This document shows, one piece after another, positions 20,035 through 29,394 of a stretch of 64,000 nt of DNA. The DNA is from CAYRUD01 sp964427425 (lineage in GTDB: Bacteria > Chlamydiota > Chlamydiia > Chlamydiales > FEN-1388): NCBI GenBank assembly GCA_964427425.1, contig CAYRUD010000014.1:578327-642326 (forward strand). The letters are read 5' to 3'. Made by a program: the position numbers and the translations under genes. The notes beneath the pieces were generated by a model, which made no database searches, had not been told where the DNA came from, and saw only the letters and a program-made list of their open reading frames with translations. Within the stretch, counting starts at the first letter, position 1. Each line of letters opens with the position of its first letter.

Positions 20035-20408
20035 ATTGCTTGTGATAGGAAATTTTGTGCATTCTGAAAGGCTTTACGTTAAAAGTCGCATTTACTCATA
20101 AGAAGTATTCATCTCGCTGTGTGTGCTGCGATGTATTGGGAAAAACGCATATAAGTAGCAAAAATAATCTTCTCTTTAAGGCCTGGGGCTAGCCATAGAT
20201 GCTGCGAAAGAGGAGAAGGTTTTTGGGGCGCTCTTGCAGGTGCATTGAACCCTTTGAGAATATATCATTTATTGATTCAAGCGCGCTTCTCGATCTATTA
20301 ATAGAGCTGATCTTGCCAATGTTTGTTCATATAAAGGGCTTATGTCTTTAACTCGTATGATGGATTACTCTCAACGGCTAAGATGGTATTGGTTTTTTCT
20401 ATTTTGTG
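20035..20408. other. Non-coding gap with a terminator-like hairpin
   Basis: No open frame of credible length. A hairpin atcttctc (20167-20174) / gagaaggt (20213-20220) followed by ttttt looks like the 3' end of a + strand transcript that would have to start within the gap, so a small RNA of up to about 190 bases is possible. I recognise no RNA family here. Confidence 0.3.
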
Positions 20409-20455
20409 AAAAAAAAGACAACACATTCCAGTTTTTTGGAATAATGTTGTCTTTT
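20409..20455 (-). terminator. Terminator of the NADAR-domain gene
   Basis: A stem of about 18 bp with a small bulge joins 20413-20430 and 20437-20455. Read on the - strand it ends in a run of eight Ts (complement of 20409-20416). It lies 36 bases beyond the stop of the gene ending at 20491. Confidence 0.8.
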
Positions 20456-20490
20456 ACAGGATTTAAGGCTTTATAATTTTTGTTGGGCTT

Positions 20491-21282
20491 TTATTTCTTC
20501 TTCTTACTTTTGCCTTTTTGCTTCTTTGCCTTACTTGCCTTTTGAGAATTTGGTTTTTTTGCCTTAATCCCATTGACAAAGTCGTAGTACTCTTTCGGTG
20601 CCTGGATATTCTGAAGAGGCTTTCCACTCAACTGAGCTCTGACATTCATCAAGATTCGACCAAGCATGTTCTGCCCTGAACCATTGCCTCCATCTCCCCA
20701 GAATGAGTCTCGTGCCGTATGCTCAACTAAATAAGCATCTCCAGTCGCGAGAAGAAGTCTTTTAAGTTCAGGATTATTCTTAAATTTCTCGGTGACAACA
20801 ATAACCATTGCGCCAAGGTTCTTTTGTCTCCATTGTGGATCGACATCTCTTGCGTGCTCTTGAGCTTTCTTCCATGCGTCATGTCCATTTAACTTCAGAA
20901 ATTTTTTAGCGATGTACGGCTTATGGATAAATTTAGCGGCTTGGAACGCGGCTTCCGAGCATTTGAACTTGTAACCTGCAACTACGACTTTACATGGATG
21001 GAAGTTGCCAAGAAATGAAGTAAGTGGATTTGTCTTATGCTCGTAAAACCAAATAAATTTCTTTTTTCTAGCGAGCTCAGCAATTTTCTTTTCTGTGTTT
21101 GATTTCTTCTGTCCGTTTTGTTTGCCTGACGATTTTTTCTTTTTGCTACTTTTCTTCCCTGAGTGGTGGGCATGCGATTTCTTGCCGTTGCCATCTTTTG
21201 CGACAGCATAAGGAAGATTAAAGGAGATAAAGTATGTAAGTGCAAATAATATAAATGATGATTTCTTAAATAAACTATTCAT
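20491..21282 (-). CDS. Predicted exported NADAR (YbiA-like) domain protein
   Basis: 263 residues. The NADAR domain, about 77-221, shows FLGNFHPCKV, SEAAFQAAKF, RDSFWGDGG and a closing NMLGRILMNVR, close to the YbiA family. Characterised NADAR proteins hydrolyse N-glycosidic bonds, either of riboflavin intermediates or of ADP-ribose on guanine. Unusually, the protein begins with a Sec-type signal peptide (basic start, hydrophobic core 8-24, cleavage after AVA at about 28). A Lys/Ser/His-rich linker follows, and the last 25 residues are also Lys-rich. YbiA is cytoplasmic, so export is inferred from the leader. It could act in the periplasm or be passed to a host cell. It has its own terminator. 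Confidence 0.85.
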   Translation of the reverse strand: MNSLFKKSSFILFALTYFISFNLPYAVAKDGNGKKSHAHHSGKKSSKKKKSSGKQNGQKKSNTEKKIAELARKKKFIWFYEHKTNPLTSFLGNFHPCKVVVAGYKFKCSEAAFQAAKFIHKPYIAKKFLKLNGHDAWKKAQEHARDVDPQWRQKNLGAMVIVVTEKFKNNPELKRLLLATGDAYLVEHTARDSFWGDGGNGSGQNMLGRILMNVRAQLSGKPLQNIQAPKEYYDFVNGIKAKKPNSQKASKAKKQKGKSKKKK

Positions 21283-21385
21283 AAAGCGCCTTATTTTTAA
21301 TAAACATGCATATATTATAATTTTAGATTATTAATAATTCTTAAAGATAAAATTATATATAATTATTTGTCTTAAGTGTTTGATA

Positions 21386-23680
21386 TTAAGCGTTCATTGG
21401 CGGGAACATTGATTTAATCATTTTAAGATGGGTGAGAGTATTTATAATTGCCTCTATTGAGAAGGAGTAGTCTTCTTGATAAACTACTTCTTCGAGAAAG
21501 TCTCTTTCTCGCTTTATCTGAATCGCTTTCGAAAGATTTTGATTAGGGGATAGCGCGATTTCATACTTCTCTAAGGTCTGAGCGAATTCTTCTGTTGATG
21601 CTTGAGATGCAGCCTCAAGTTCTTTATAGATTTCGAGATAATAATCATTTTTCCATTCAGAAGGGATATGAGATTTTTGCCAATCGATATAGGCGTCACG
21701 CATATCGGAGTCTGATGTAATGGATGGCATTATCCATTCGCAGATAAGCTTTTGTGGAGTGTAGAAATCGATAAATGAAGCTTCGATGGATGCTATGTTA
21801 TACTCAGATCCTACATAGATATCATCGAAGGCTAGGGCTTGCTCGTATCCTGGGATACTATATTTTTCGCCGATAGCTCGTAGGGCTCGATTACGATTAT
21901 GGACAGTATCGGTATCCCTTTTGCAGACTTTTGATATGGCAATATCAAGACAAAGGGAGCGAAATTGAGCTATAGCTCTTAAGAGTCTTTCTTCAAAGCT
22001 GCCTGTGCTGTTACAACAAATCTTTAAGTATTGATCCACAGCGAATGCATAGTAGCGTCCGCCACACTTAGGCTCTGCATTCTGAAGCTCGTCAAAAAAT
22101 GCTATAATCTCGTTTGTATCAGATCTCTTTTTTAAGGCATGAATACAGTGAAGTAGATGCATTCGTATTTGCTTGTAAAAGAGCTTTAAAGATTCACTTC
22201 CAGGCTTAGGGGTTCCAACAAACCACTCTTCATTATCAATCCGATGCGTGAAGCGTTCGATAGAGTTTTTTAAAAGGAAGTGCTCATCTTGTGTGTAGTG
22301 AGCTGAGGCTATTACAAGAAGCTCGTTTACATCACTAAGAGCTACATTCTCTGGACAGTCTTGAGGTGTGAATGATTGATCACTGGCTCGATAGTGATCA
22401 AAAGTATATGAATAAGGGCTACAGATAAAGCTTTCGACGCTTGAGCGAAGGTACTTGTGGCTGAATAGAGAAACCTCATTTTTAAATCTTTCTTCCTCGA
22501 TATAAGGGATGATCTCTTCTTGAATCGTTGAGTGTCCTAATAGGAAAAGGCTCTCAATAAGGGGTGTATTTGTGTCTTTAAGTTGTAGTAGCGGCGCGGC
22601 GCAATTGAGAGCCTTTTGTGGTACTTGATGTATAAGAAGATTGCCATTGGGGATTTTCTCAGTGCTTTCGAAAAATCGGGTCAAGAAAGCCGCGCCATCA
22701 TCGCGTGAGATGATCTTTCGCTCGAGCAATACAAGAAAGAGCTGAAAAGGAGTTTCATTATCATTATTAGTCGCACATGGATCTATGCGTAAGAGTAAGG
22801 CTCGGGCTGATTCAATCTGTAATTTGCGAAATGCATAGTGAAGAGCTGTATTTCCATGGAGATCTCTGAGCTGACAGGCGATTTTGTCTTGGATTACTTG
22901 AAGCGCTATATCTTCCCAGCCAGCTTCTATTATCTTACAAAGAAGTGGGACCTTTCTATCATCGACTATATCGAACGGCATTTTGCTCGATACTAGTTTT
23001 TGGACTACTTCTTTATTCTTTGCGCGGATTGCTTTAAATACGACTCTTCTTAGGACTCCCGGATGAGTGATTGATATATCCAGGGGGATCAGTTTGAATA
23101 AAAGTTCGTCATTTTTGTGTCCTATACAATAGGGGACTATCTGCTGGAGTAGCTCTCGTGCAATAGCTGGAACTTCATGCTTTTCTTTAGCAAGGAGTGT
23201 GTATGCGAGCTGCGGACATTTATACAAAAGAGCTATCTCAACAATCGGCTTATCTACCTTTTGAGCAATGGATGTAAAAAGAATATAGAGCTCTTTTTCA
23301 TACAGATTCTGCTCTTCTCGCAAATGAGCGCTGACATAGTCTTGTTGGAGCTCTTTTCTTATAACCGAGTGATCTATGAGTTGAAAGCAGATGACCATAG
23401 CCTTTGCAGCGGTTGAGATAAACTCGAGTTTAGAGCTTTCAATTCCTGAAAGTATCAGAGGCTCAATCTTGTTACGAAGAGCTTGAGCGCAGGTTGGAAG
23501 GTCAAAAGTGTGGCCTATTGCGCTTAAAAAAGTTCTATAGACTACATTATCAGCATGAACAAAACTTAAGTTTCCTGTTGCTGAAAGGGTTAAATAGGGA
23601 TGTGAGTTTGGCTGTGTGTTCGTATGAATAAGTGAATAATCTTGAACAAACTGGTCTAAAGAGGCGTGCAGTGTTGTCAT
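21386..23680 (-). CDS. Ankyrin-like protein of a two-member family (paralogue of 61073-63511)
   Basis: 764 residues from the ATG at 23680, preceded by a strong AAAGGAGG. The middle contains ankyrin-like helices, best at about 270-310 (GNTALHYAF and DNETPFQLF). The C-terminal half holds a conserved block shared with the gene at 61073: CGGRYYAFAVDQYLKIC, VHNRNRALRAIGEKY, YTPQKLICEW and YIDWQKSHIPSEW all have close equivalents there. No signal peptide or membrane helix. The function is unknown. Ankyrin proteins of intracellular bacteria are often secreted effectors, which is inference here. Flanks are very A+T-rich. Confidence 0.75.
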   Translation of the reverse strand: MTTLHASLDQFVQDYSLIHTNTQPNSHPYLTLSATGNLSFVHADNVVYRTFLSAIGHTFDLPTCAQALRNKIEPLILSGIESSKLEFISTAAKAMVICFQLIDHSVIRKELQQDYVSAHLREEQNLYEKELYILFTSIAQKVDKPIVEIALLYKCPQLAYTLLAKEKHEVPAIARELLQQIVPYCIGHKNDELLFKLIPLDISITHPGVLRRVVFKAIRAKNKEVVQKLVSSKMPFDIVDDRKVPLLCKIIEAGWEDIALQVIQDKIACQLRDLHGNTALHYAFRKLQIESARALLLRIDPCATNNDNETPFQLFLVLLERKIISRDDGAAFLTRFFESTEKIPNGNLLIHQVPQKALNCAAPLLQLKDTNTPLIESLFLLGHSTIQEEIIPYIEEERFKNEVSLFSHKYLRSSVESFICSPYSYTFDHYRASDQSFTPQDCPENVALSDVNELLVIASAHYTQDEHFLLKNSIERFTHRIDNEEWFVGTPKPGSESLKLFYKQIRMHLLHCIHALKKRSDTNEIIAFFDELQNAEPKCGGRYYAFAVDQYLKICCNSTGSFEERLLRAIAQFRSLCLDIAISKVCKRDTDTVHNRNRALRAIGEKYSIPGYEQALAFDDIYVGSEYNIASIEASFIDFYTPQKLICEWIMPSITSDSDMRDAYIDWQKSHIPSEWKNDYYLEIYKELEAASQASTEEFAQTLEKYEIALSPNQNLSKAIQIKRERDFLEEVVYQEDYSFSIEAIINTLTHLKMIKSMFPPMNA

Positions 23681-23819
23681 CAAAAGCCTCCTTTAAAATA
23701 TCTGTAATTTTATATTAAAAATATGATTAATAAATAAATTAATTTATTAACAATATAAATATATAAAGGCGCTATTTTAAAAGAAACTGAACTAATTATT
23801 GATATGTATAGAAATAAAT

Positions 23820-23923
23820 AGCCCCCATCTAAGCGAATGCTGAGTTTGGCTCTTGTGATATCGCTGAAGAAGGGGGTGTAAGGAGGATAGAAGAGAATTA
23901 TTTCATCAATAACTCTCTTCTAT
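23820..23923 (-). terminator. Hairpins downstream of pnp
   Basis: Directly after the pnp stop, on the - strand, tagaagagagttatt pairs with aataattctcttcta (23888-23923; 14 of 15 plus one G-T). A second structure lies at about 23822-23876, with an outer CCCCC/GGGGG arm and an inner AGCG/CGCT. The T-runs are weak, so these could be processing or 3'-protection structures as well as a terminator. Confidence 0.5.
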
Positions 23924-23934
23924 AATGGACAGCT

Positions 23935-26106
23935 TTAGTGTCTTGCTTGACCTCTAGGATGATGAGCTCTATCGCCTCTATTTTCAGATGGCCCAGAAGA
24001 AGTACCTTTGGTAACTGCTTTTCTTGAGAGCTTCAGCTGACCTCTGTCATTGATATCAAGAACCATTACTGGGATGGTATCGCCGATAGAGAGATTTTCT
24101 TGCTTCATAAAGCCTTCAATGGTTTCGACACGGCCGGCATCAAGCTCAGAGATGTGGCACAAGCCTTCTTTTCCAGGAAGAATCTCTACGAAGAGGCCGA
24201 ATTGTACAGCTGATACGATTTTACCTTGATAGATTTTACCGATCTCGGCTTCTGCAGTGAGGCCAAAGATAATCTCTTTTGCTTTCTCAAGCTTATCAGC
24301 GGATGGAGAAGAGATGCTGACAGTGCCATCATCGGAGATGTCAATTTGAGCGCCTGTCTGCTCGATGATCGCGCGTATCTGCTTGCCGCCTGGACCGATG
24401 ACTACACCAATTTTGCTTGGCTTTACTTTCATAGTCTCGATTCGCGGTGCATAGACGGACATCTCTTTCTTTGACTGAGGGCATGCTTCGAGCATTCTCT
24501 CGAGAATATGAATACGGCCTTCTTTTGCCTGATGGAGAGCGTGTCTCATGATATCGATTGTGATGCCTTCAACTTTAATATCCATCTGGAAGGCGGTTAT
24601 CCCTTCTCGGTCTCCGGCCACTTTGAAGTCCATATCGCCGAGAGCATCTTCAACACCAAGGATGTCGGACAAAATTGCATAGCGATCTTTTTCAAGAAGA
24701 AGCCCCATGGCAATACCAGAAACTGGTCGCTTGATAGGAACACCAGCATCCATCATAGCGAGGCAGCCGCCGCAGACGGAAGCCATCGATGAGGAGCCGT
24801 TTGATTCAGTTATGTTAGATTCAAGGCGAATGGTATATGGGAAGGCATCTTTAGATGGAACGATTGCAGCCAAAGCTCTTTCAGCTAATTTTCCATGGCC
24901 TACTTCTCTTCTTCCTGGAGCGCCTATACGTCCAACCTCTCCGACCGAAAATGGAGGGAAGAAGTACTGCATATAGAATCGGCTGTTTCCTTCACCATGA
25001 AGATCTTCATAGCGGAGGGCCATCTGCTCACCGCCAAGAACGCAGATAGCAAGCGATTGTGTCTCTCCTCGAGTAAACAGGGAAGAGCCATGGGCTCGTG
25101 GAAGGAGGCCTTGATCGACAGTGATCGATCGGATTTGCTTGGTATTTCTTCCGTCCCAGCGGTGTCCTGTGTCCAGGATCTGCTGGCGCATAAATTGAGA
25201 AGAGGCAATCTCTAAAGCTTTCTTGACATCAAGCTTTGGATAGGTAGGTACTCGATCAGCACGTGTGAGCTCATCAATGATTGCTTTAGAGCCTTCAGAG
25301 ATAATTTGATCTCTTTCTTGCTTTTTCTTTGTTACTGATGCTTGAGCTAGCATCGGTTGAGCCATTTCTTTGACAAGTTGGAGAATCTCATCAGATACAA
25401 CATGAATTGTATCTAGTTTCTTTTCCTTTCCATGATCTCTTTGGAAGGCGTGAAGGCATGCGCAAATCTCTTTGATAGCGTTGTGGCCAGCTTCAATAGC
25501 CTGTAGGATATCTTCTTCAGTTAAGAAGTCGCATGAGCCTTCGATCATTAATACTGCATCTTCCGTTCCTGCCATAACGAGATCGAGCGCTGATTTCTTC
25601 ATCTCATCAGGGGTTGGATTGACTACAAACTTCTTATCAACGAGGCCGACACGGGCGGCTCCAACGGGCTTTACGAGTGGAATGTCTGAGAGGCAAAGTG
25701 CCGCAGAGCATGCGCATATAGCTAAAACATCTGGGCTATTGACATTGTCATAAGAGAGAACATAGCTTAAGAGTTGGACATCATGATGATATCCTTCTTT
25801 AATCATAGGGCGTATTGGGCGATCGATCAGTCGTGAAGCCAATGTCTCTCTTTCAGTAGGCTTTCCTTCCCGTTTAATGTAACCGGAGAGGGTTTTGCCA
25901 ACAGATGAGAATTTTTCTTGATAATCAACTCTTAGGGGTAAGAAATCAATGTCTGGAAGTGGTTCAGGACTTGAGCACGCTGTAGCGAGGACCATAGTCT
26001 CTCCCATTTGTGCTAAGACTGATCCATTGGCTTGACGTGCTATTCTGCCAGTTTCGAAAGTTATTTCTTTTCCTGCGACTGTAACCGAGGTTCGGATAGG
26101 TTTCAT
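23935..26106 (-). CDS. pnp: Polyribonucleotide nucleotidyltransferase (PNPase)
   Basis: 3'-5' phosphorolytic exoribonuclease. Two RNase PH-like domains (the second with GEGNSRFYMQYFFPPFSVGE and GRREVGHGKLAERAL) are followed by a KH domain (IGVVIGPGGKQIRAI) and an S1 domain (GKIYQGKIVSAVQFGLFVE); a short Arg/His-rich tail ends the protein. 723 residues from the ATG at 26106. An in-frame TTG at 26124 overlaps the GGAG that more probably serves the ATG. In Chlamydia pnp follows rpsO closely; here a 2.6-kb gene lies between them. Confidence 0.96.
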   Translation of the reverse strand: MKPIRTSVTVAGKEITFETGRIARQANGSVLAQMGETMVLATACSSPEPLPDIDFLPLRVDYQEKFSSVGKTLSGYIKREGKPTERETLASRLIDRPIRPMIKEGYHHDVQLLSYVLSYDNVNSPDVLAICACSAALCLSDIPLVKPVGAARVGLVDKKFVVNPTPDEMKKSALDLVMAGTEDAVLMIEGSCDFLTEEDILQAIEAGHNAIKEICACLHAFQRDHGKEKKLDTIHVVSDEILQLVKEMAQPMLAQASVTKKKQERDQIISEGSKAIIDELTRADRVPTYPKLDVKKALEIASSQFMRQQILDTGHRWDGRNTKQIRSITVDQGLLPRAHGSSLFTRGETQSLAICVLGGEQMALRYEDLHGEGNSRFYMQYFFPPFSVGEVGRIGAPGRREVGHGKLAERALAAIVPSKDAFPYTIRLESNITESNGSSSMASVCGGCLAMMDAGVPIKRPVSGIAMGLLLEKDRYAILSDILGVEDALGDMDFKVAGDREGITAFQMDIKVEGITIDIMRHALHQAKEGRIHILERMLEACPQSKKEMSVYAPRIETMKVKPSKIGVVIGPGGKQIRAIIEQTGAQIDISDDGTVSISSPSADKLEKAKEIIFGLTAEAEIGKIYQGKIVSAVQFGLFVEILPGKEGLCHISELDAGRVETIEGFMKQENLSIGDTIPVMVLDINDRGQLKLSRKAVTKGTSSGPSENRGDRAHHPRGQARH

Positions 26107-26124
26107 GCGTTCTTTTTTCTCCAA

Positions 26125-26538
26125 GAAGAAGATATGCGTCTTAAAAAAACTTTTTTCACTCGATCATATAATAATGATGAGAGAAGGGTATATATGTAGT
26201 CTAAAATGCCTTGTAAGAGGCTTTTGGCTATTGAAAGTCGGATCACTTGGCAGTGATACATTTAAGAGGCTAGAAAAATACATCTTCCTTCATCAATAGC
26301 GTAAAACAAAAGATGTTGTAACAGATGAAGGAGTTATCGACAAAGAACTGAGCGATTATAGCGCGATGTTTTTTTACTTCTAACTCTTACTGATGACCTA
26401 ATTATCGGAAGAGACGGCGCCATTTCTCTTCACTCCTTCACAGTTTGCATGAAAGAGAATACATGCTTAGCAGGCAAAATACTAGTAAAGATGCTTAGAA
26501 ATTGGCGCTTCATTTCGAAACAGATGAATCAATTTTTC
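26125..26538. other. Leader region of pnp, no gene seen
   Basis: 414 bases with no credible reading frame. A perfect 9-bp inverted repeat, tccttcatc (26286-26294) / gatgaagga (26324-26332), lies in what would be the 5' leader of pnp. In E. coli the pnp leader is a structured autoregulatory site, so a similar role is conceivable, but only the repeat is seen. Confidence 0.3.
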
Positions 26539-29103
26539 CTATGCTTTGACATGAGTACTTTTCTTCGGAAGATCAAAAAGAGCGTCGATTATTTTTGGTC
26601 GCTCAACCTTGTCAAAATATTTTCTGAAAATATCTCTTAGGTGACCAGGCGTTGTTCTCTCAAACTCTAGATCCTCTGGGAATACTTCATGAAATATCTT
26701 GATTTCTTGACCGATGTTATATTTTGTTCGTATTTCCTCTTCGAGCATCTTAAAAACATTATGCGTGAATCTGACAACAAATTCAGAGCAGAATAATTGA
26801 CGCTTACTCGGGGACGTTTCTTTATTAGATAAGATTGTCTCTTCGCCACGTTTCGTCTGGATTAGTTTTGGAATAAGGGTTTTAAATGCCTTCTCTTGCG
26901 CGAACTTAATTGAGCTCCATTTGTCTTCATTGCCCTCAAGCATTTCTTCCGAAAGCCTTCTATAATGACATGTGATATCTTCTAGTATTTGCTCTTCTGA
27001 TATTGCCGTGCTGCTCTGAGGTTCTTGAGAAATTAGTGAGAGAGCTTCTTTCGTTACGATTTTTTTGAAGTTTGGGCGAAAGACTTTGTTAGTGATGGAA
27101 TCTTTGCTACTAATTGCCCCAACTCGAAAATTTTGTGTTACTTCAGCGATTGCTACGTAGCTATTTGCCGCTCTCTTTATAGCTATAGACGCATGAATAT
27201 ACTTACCATTAACGAACGAGCGAAGATCGAATAGGTTTCTGCTAGAAAGATGGTTTATAATTCCCAAGATAATTTGCCGTATTCCTCTGAAATCAAAAGA
27301 GAATATCTTTCGGAAGATAGTTTTTAGATTAAAGGCTGCTTCTTTATTGCAGCTAGCCCTTCGATTCTCATCATCTAAGAGTATATCACCTGTCTCATAC
27401 GTTGGATGTTCTTCTATCTCTTTGTTGAGGTTTCTATGAATCTTATCGGCCTCGATAATCTTTTCATTCACGGTCTGTAGAGGAGATATCTCATTCTCTG
27501 TAGCAATATTCATGAGTCTTTGAATCCTGGAGCTTGCTAAGATACCGAGATTTTCTATCGCTCCAAGCTCTTCGAAGCTAAATTTGCTAGAGAGTTCTTG
27601 TGGTGATTGCGCGGCTTTATTCTTTAGGTATTCAGAGACCAGAGCGTGCATTTTTTTCAGCCCTGGCTCTAAAATATCGATACTTGAATGAAGCAATTTG
27701 GCTCCATGCTCTTGAATTCTTCGTGACTGAAGTCGATTCTTTTCAGAAGTCTTTTTACCAATCTGAATGGTGTCTTTTAATTTTTCACGCAGTTTTCTTT
27801 TAAGGCTTTTATGGAAATTTACAGTGAGAGAATAGAGTGAATTATAAAGAGCTCCCGTTGACAGATGTGTAGCAGCGTGGATAGACTGAATCGCTTCCTT
27901 TAAATTTCTTTGAAAGCTATCAATTATGTCCAAGATCTCAGTATCTTTCATATTGCATAGATAAGGTCTTATCTTTGGAATCATCATCGAGTGAGATTTT
28001 TCAATTCCTTGTGCATGGGAGAGAAACTGAGTTATAAATGCATTATTTTCCTCAGATTTCCTTTTATAGAGATCTTCGAATTCATTCCCTTTTTCTATAG
28101 CGCTATCAATAATCGTTAAGAATCTTGTGCCATCAATGTAATCGTAAATGTCATCTATTACACCAAGTTTTTCTTTAAGTTTTTCACGATCGGCGTTGTT
28201 TTTGGGCATTGTTTTGATTTTATTTTTAAGCTGGCCAATCTGTGATTGAATCCGTTGATAATACTCTGTGTTGGCGGTGCAGTACTCTAAGAATCTTCTT
28301 GCTGTTTTTTTTGTTTCTTTAGAGAGGCTATTGACTGCGCTATTTTTGAGCGCATCGAAAATCTCTTTAATTGCAGCGCATCCATCTTCTTCAAACTGAA
28401 GTCTTTCTTTACGTGAGGAGATTCTTTTAGCAACAGCTTGAAGCAATCTAAATGTGCGGGCATCGGTAAGGCTTGCATGTTTTCTTAATTTTTTGAGGGT
28501 AAGGCCATGTTTCTTTGCGAGCTCAAAAGCTTTATTCGCGCTATTTAATTGGCTATTCTCTAAATGAATCGCGGCTTTTGTAAAGAAGAGCTTCCGAAGT
28601 CTTTTGGGTTTTAAAGGATTGCGAGATTGAAGTACTTGATCGATAACCTTAATAGCATCATTCGTTTTGCCCACTTCATAATAGAGTTTAGCAAGGCGCG
28701 AGTAGTAGCTTGCCGATTTTTCGGGATCGAGTTCCTTAAGAATAGAGAGATATCCTTCTATCAAGCTATTAAGCTCATCAGATCTTTTTTCGTATGAGGA
28801 TGTTTTAAAGTATGTGTTCACAAATCGATTGAGGCGTTTAATTAAACTTCTGTGATCTTGTTCTCTATGCGCTTTCTCCGCTTTTATAGAGGCAGGAGTA
28901 TTATATCCCTTTTTGATAGCTTGGCGGAGATATTTAAGTTTTTTTCTTTCAGATTCAGCTCTGAGCGATTTTTCAACTAACTTAATCACTTTCTTTGAGA
29001 GAAATAGAGTCTTTGTATCTGAAGGTCGTATGATTGTCCTTAAAGAATCATGGACTTGTGAAAAAGATGAGTGAAAGAAATTAAAGGATAGTAATTTATT
29101 CAT
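26539..29103 (-). CDS. Large helical protein with TPR-like repeats, unknown function
   Basis: 854 residues, strongly Lys/Glu/Leu-rich and helical. Two tetratricopeptide-like units are visible at about 131-200 (YSRLAKLYYEVGKTNDAIKV and FTKAAIHLENSQLNSANKAF); long coiled-coil-prone stretches follow. No signal peptide or membrane helix. I do not recognise the family. It sits between rpsO and pnp, which are neighbours in Chlamydia, so it looks like an insertion into a conserved pair. The size and composition suit an effector or scaffold, without proof. Confidence 0.65.
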   Translation of the reverse strand: MNKLLSFNFFHSSFSQVHDSLRTIIRPSDTKTLFLSKKVIKLVEKSLRAESERKKLKYLRQAIKKGYNTPASIKAEKAHREQDHRSLIKRLNRFVNTYFKTSSYEKRSDELNSLIEGYLSILKELDPEKSASYYSRLAKLYYEVGKTNDAIKVIDQVLQSRNPLKPKRLRKLFFTKAAIHLENSQLNSANKAFELAKKHGLTLKKLRKHASLTDARTFRLLQAVAKRISSRKERLQFEEDGCAAIKEIFDALKNSAVNSLSKETKKTARRFLEYCTANTEYYQRIQSQIGQLKNKIKTMPKNNADREKLKEKLGVIDDIYDYIDGTRFLTIIDSAIEKGNEFEDLYKRKSEENNAFITQFLSHAQGIEKSHSMMIPKIRPYLCNMKDTEILDIIDSFQRNLKEAIQSIHAATHLSTGALYNSLYSLTVNFHKSLKRKLREKLKDTIQIGKKTSEKNRLQSRRIQEHGAKLLHSSIDILEPGLKKMHALVSEYLKNKAAQSPQELSSKFSFEELGAIENLGILASSRIQRLMNIATENEISPLQTVNEKIIEADKIHRNLNKEIEEHPTYETGDILLDDENRRASCNKEAAFNLKTIFRKIFSFDFRGIRQIILGIINHLSSRNLFDLRSFVNGKYIHASIAIKRAANSYVAIAEVTQNFRVGAISSKDSITNKVFRPNFKKIVTKEALSLISQEPQSSTAISEEQILEDITCHYRRLSEEMLEGNEDKWSSIKFAQEKAFKTLIPKLIQTKRGEETILSNKETSPSKRQLFCSEFVVRFTHNVFKMLEEEIRTKYNIGQEIKIFHEVFPEDLEFERTTPGHLRDIFRKYFDKVERPKIIDALFDLPKKSTHVKA

Positions 29104-29339
29104 AATTCATCTTAATTTTATTTAAAAATGAAATTATAAATAAAAAACATATTTTTCTAAATTTAATATTTATTAAAGTAGGTGATTTGTTTTCGGTTGT
29201 GAAATACTTATTAAAGTTAATTAACCATTATGTTCACAACTATGACGAGAAAAGCGTCTTCTCAAGGATAGGAATATTTGAGTAAAGAGGGGTAATGGTA
29301 GAGGGCTATGAGATAAGGGATGAAATGGAGTGCTAGGTA

Positions 29340-29374
29340 ACATATAAACAGACTGGTTAAATCTGTTTATATGT
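29340..29374. terminator. Perfect hairpin downstream of rpsO
   Basis: acatataaacaga (29340-29352) and tctgtttatatgt (29362-29374) form a perfect 13-bp stem with a 9-base loop, 20 bases past the rpsO stop. Ts follow on the + side, but the - side has almost none. It may therefore be an RNA-processing or stabilising element rather than a strong terminator. Confidence 0.5.
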
Positions 29375-29394
29375 AGTTTTTGATGAGCTGTCGA

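Noticed and set aside
24895..25215. 106-codon open frame on the + strand inside pnp
   Set aside because: Antisense to conserved PNPase core motifs; several overlapping frames of this kind occur there because of pnp codon bias.
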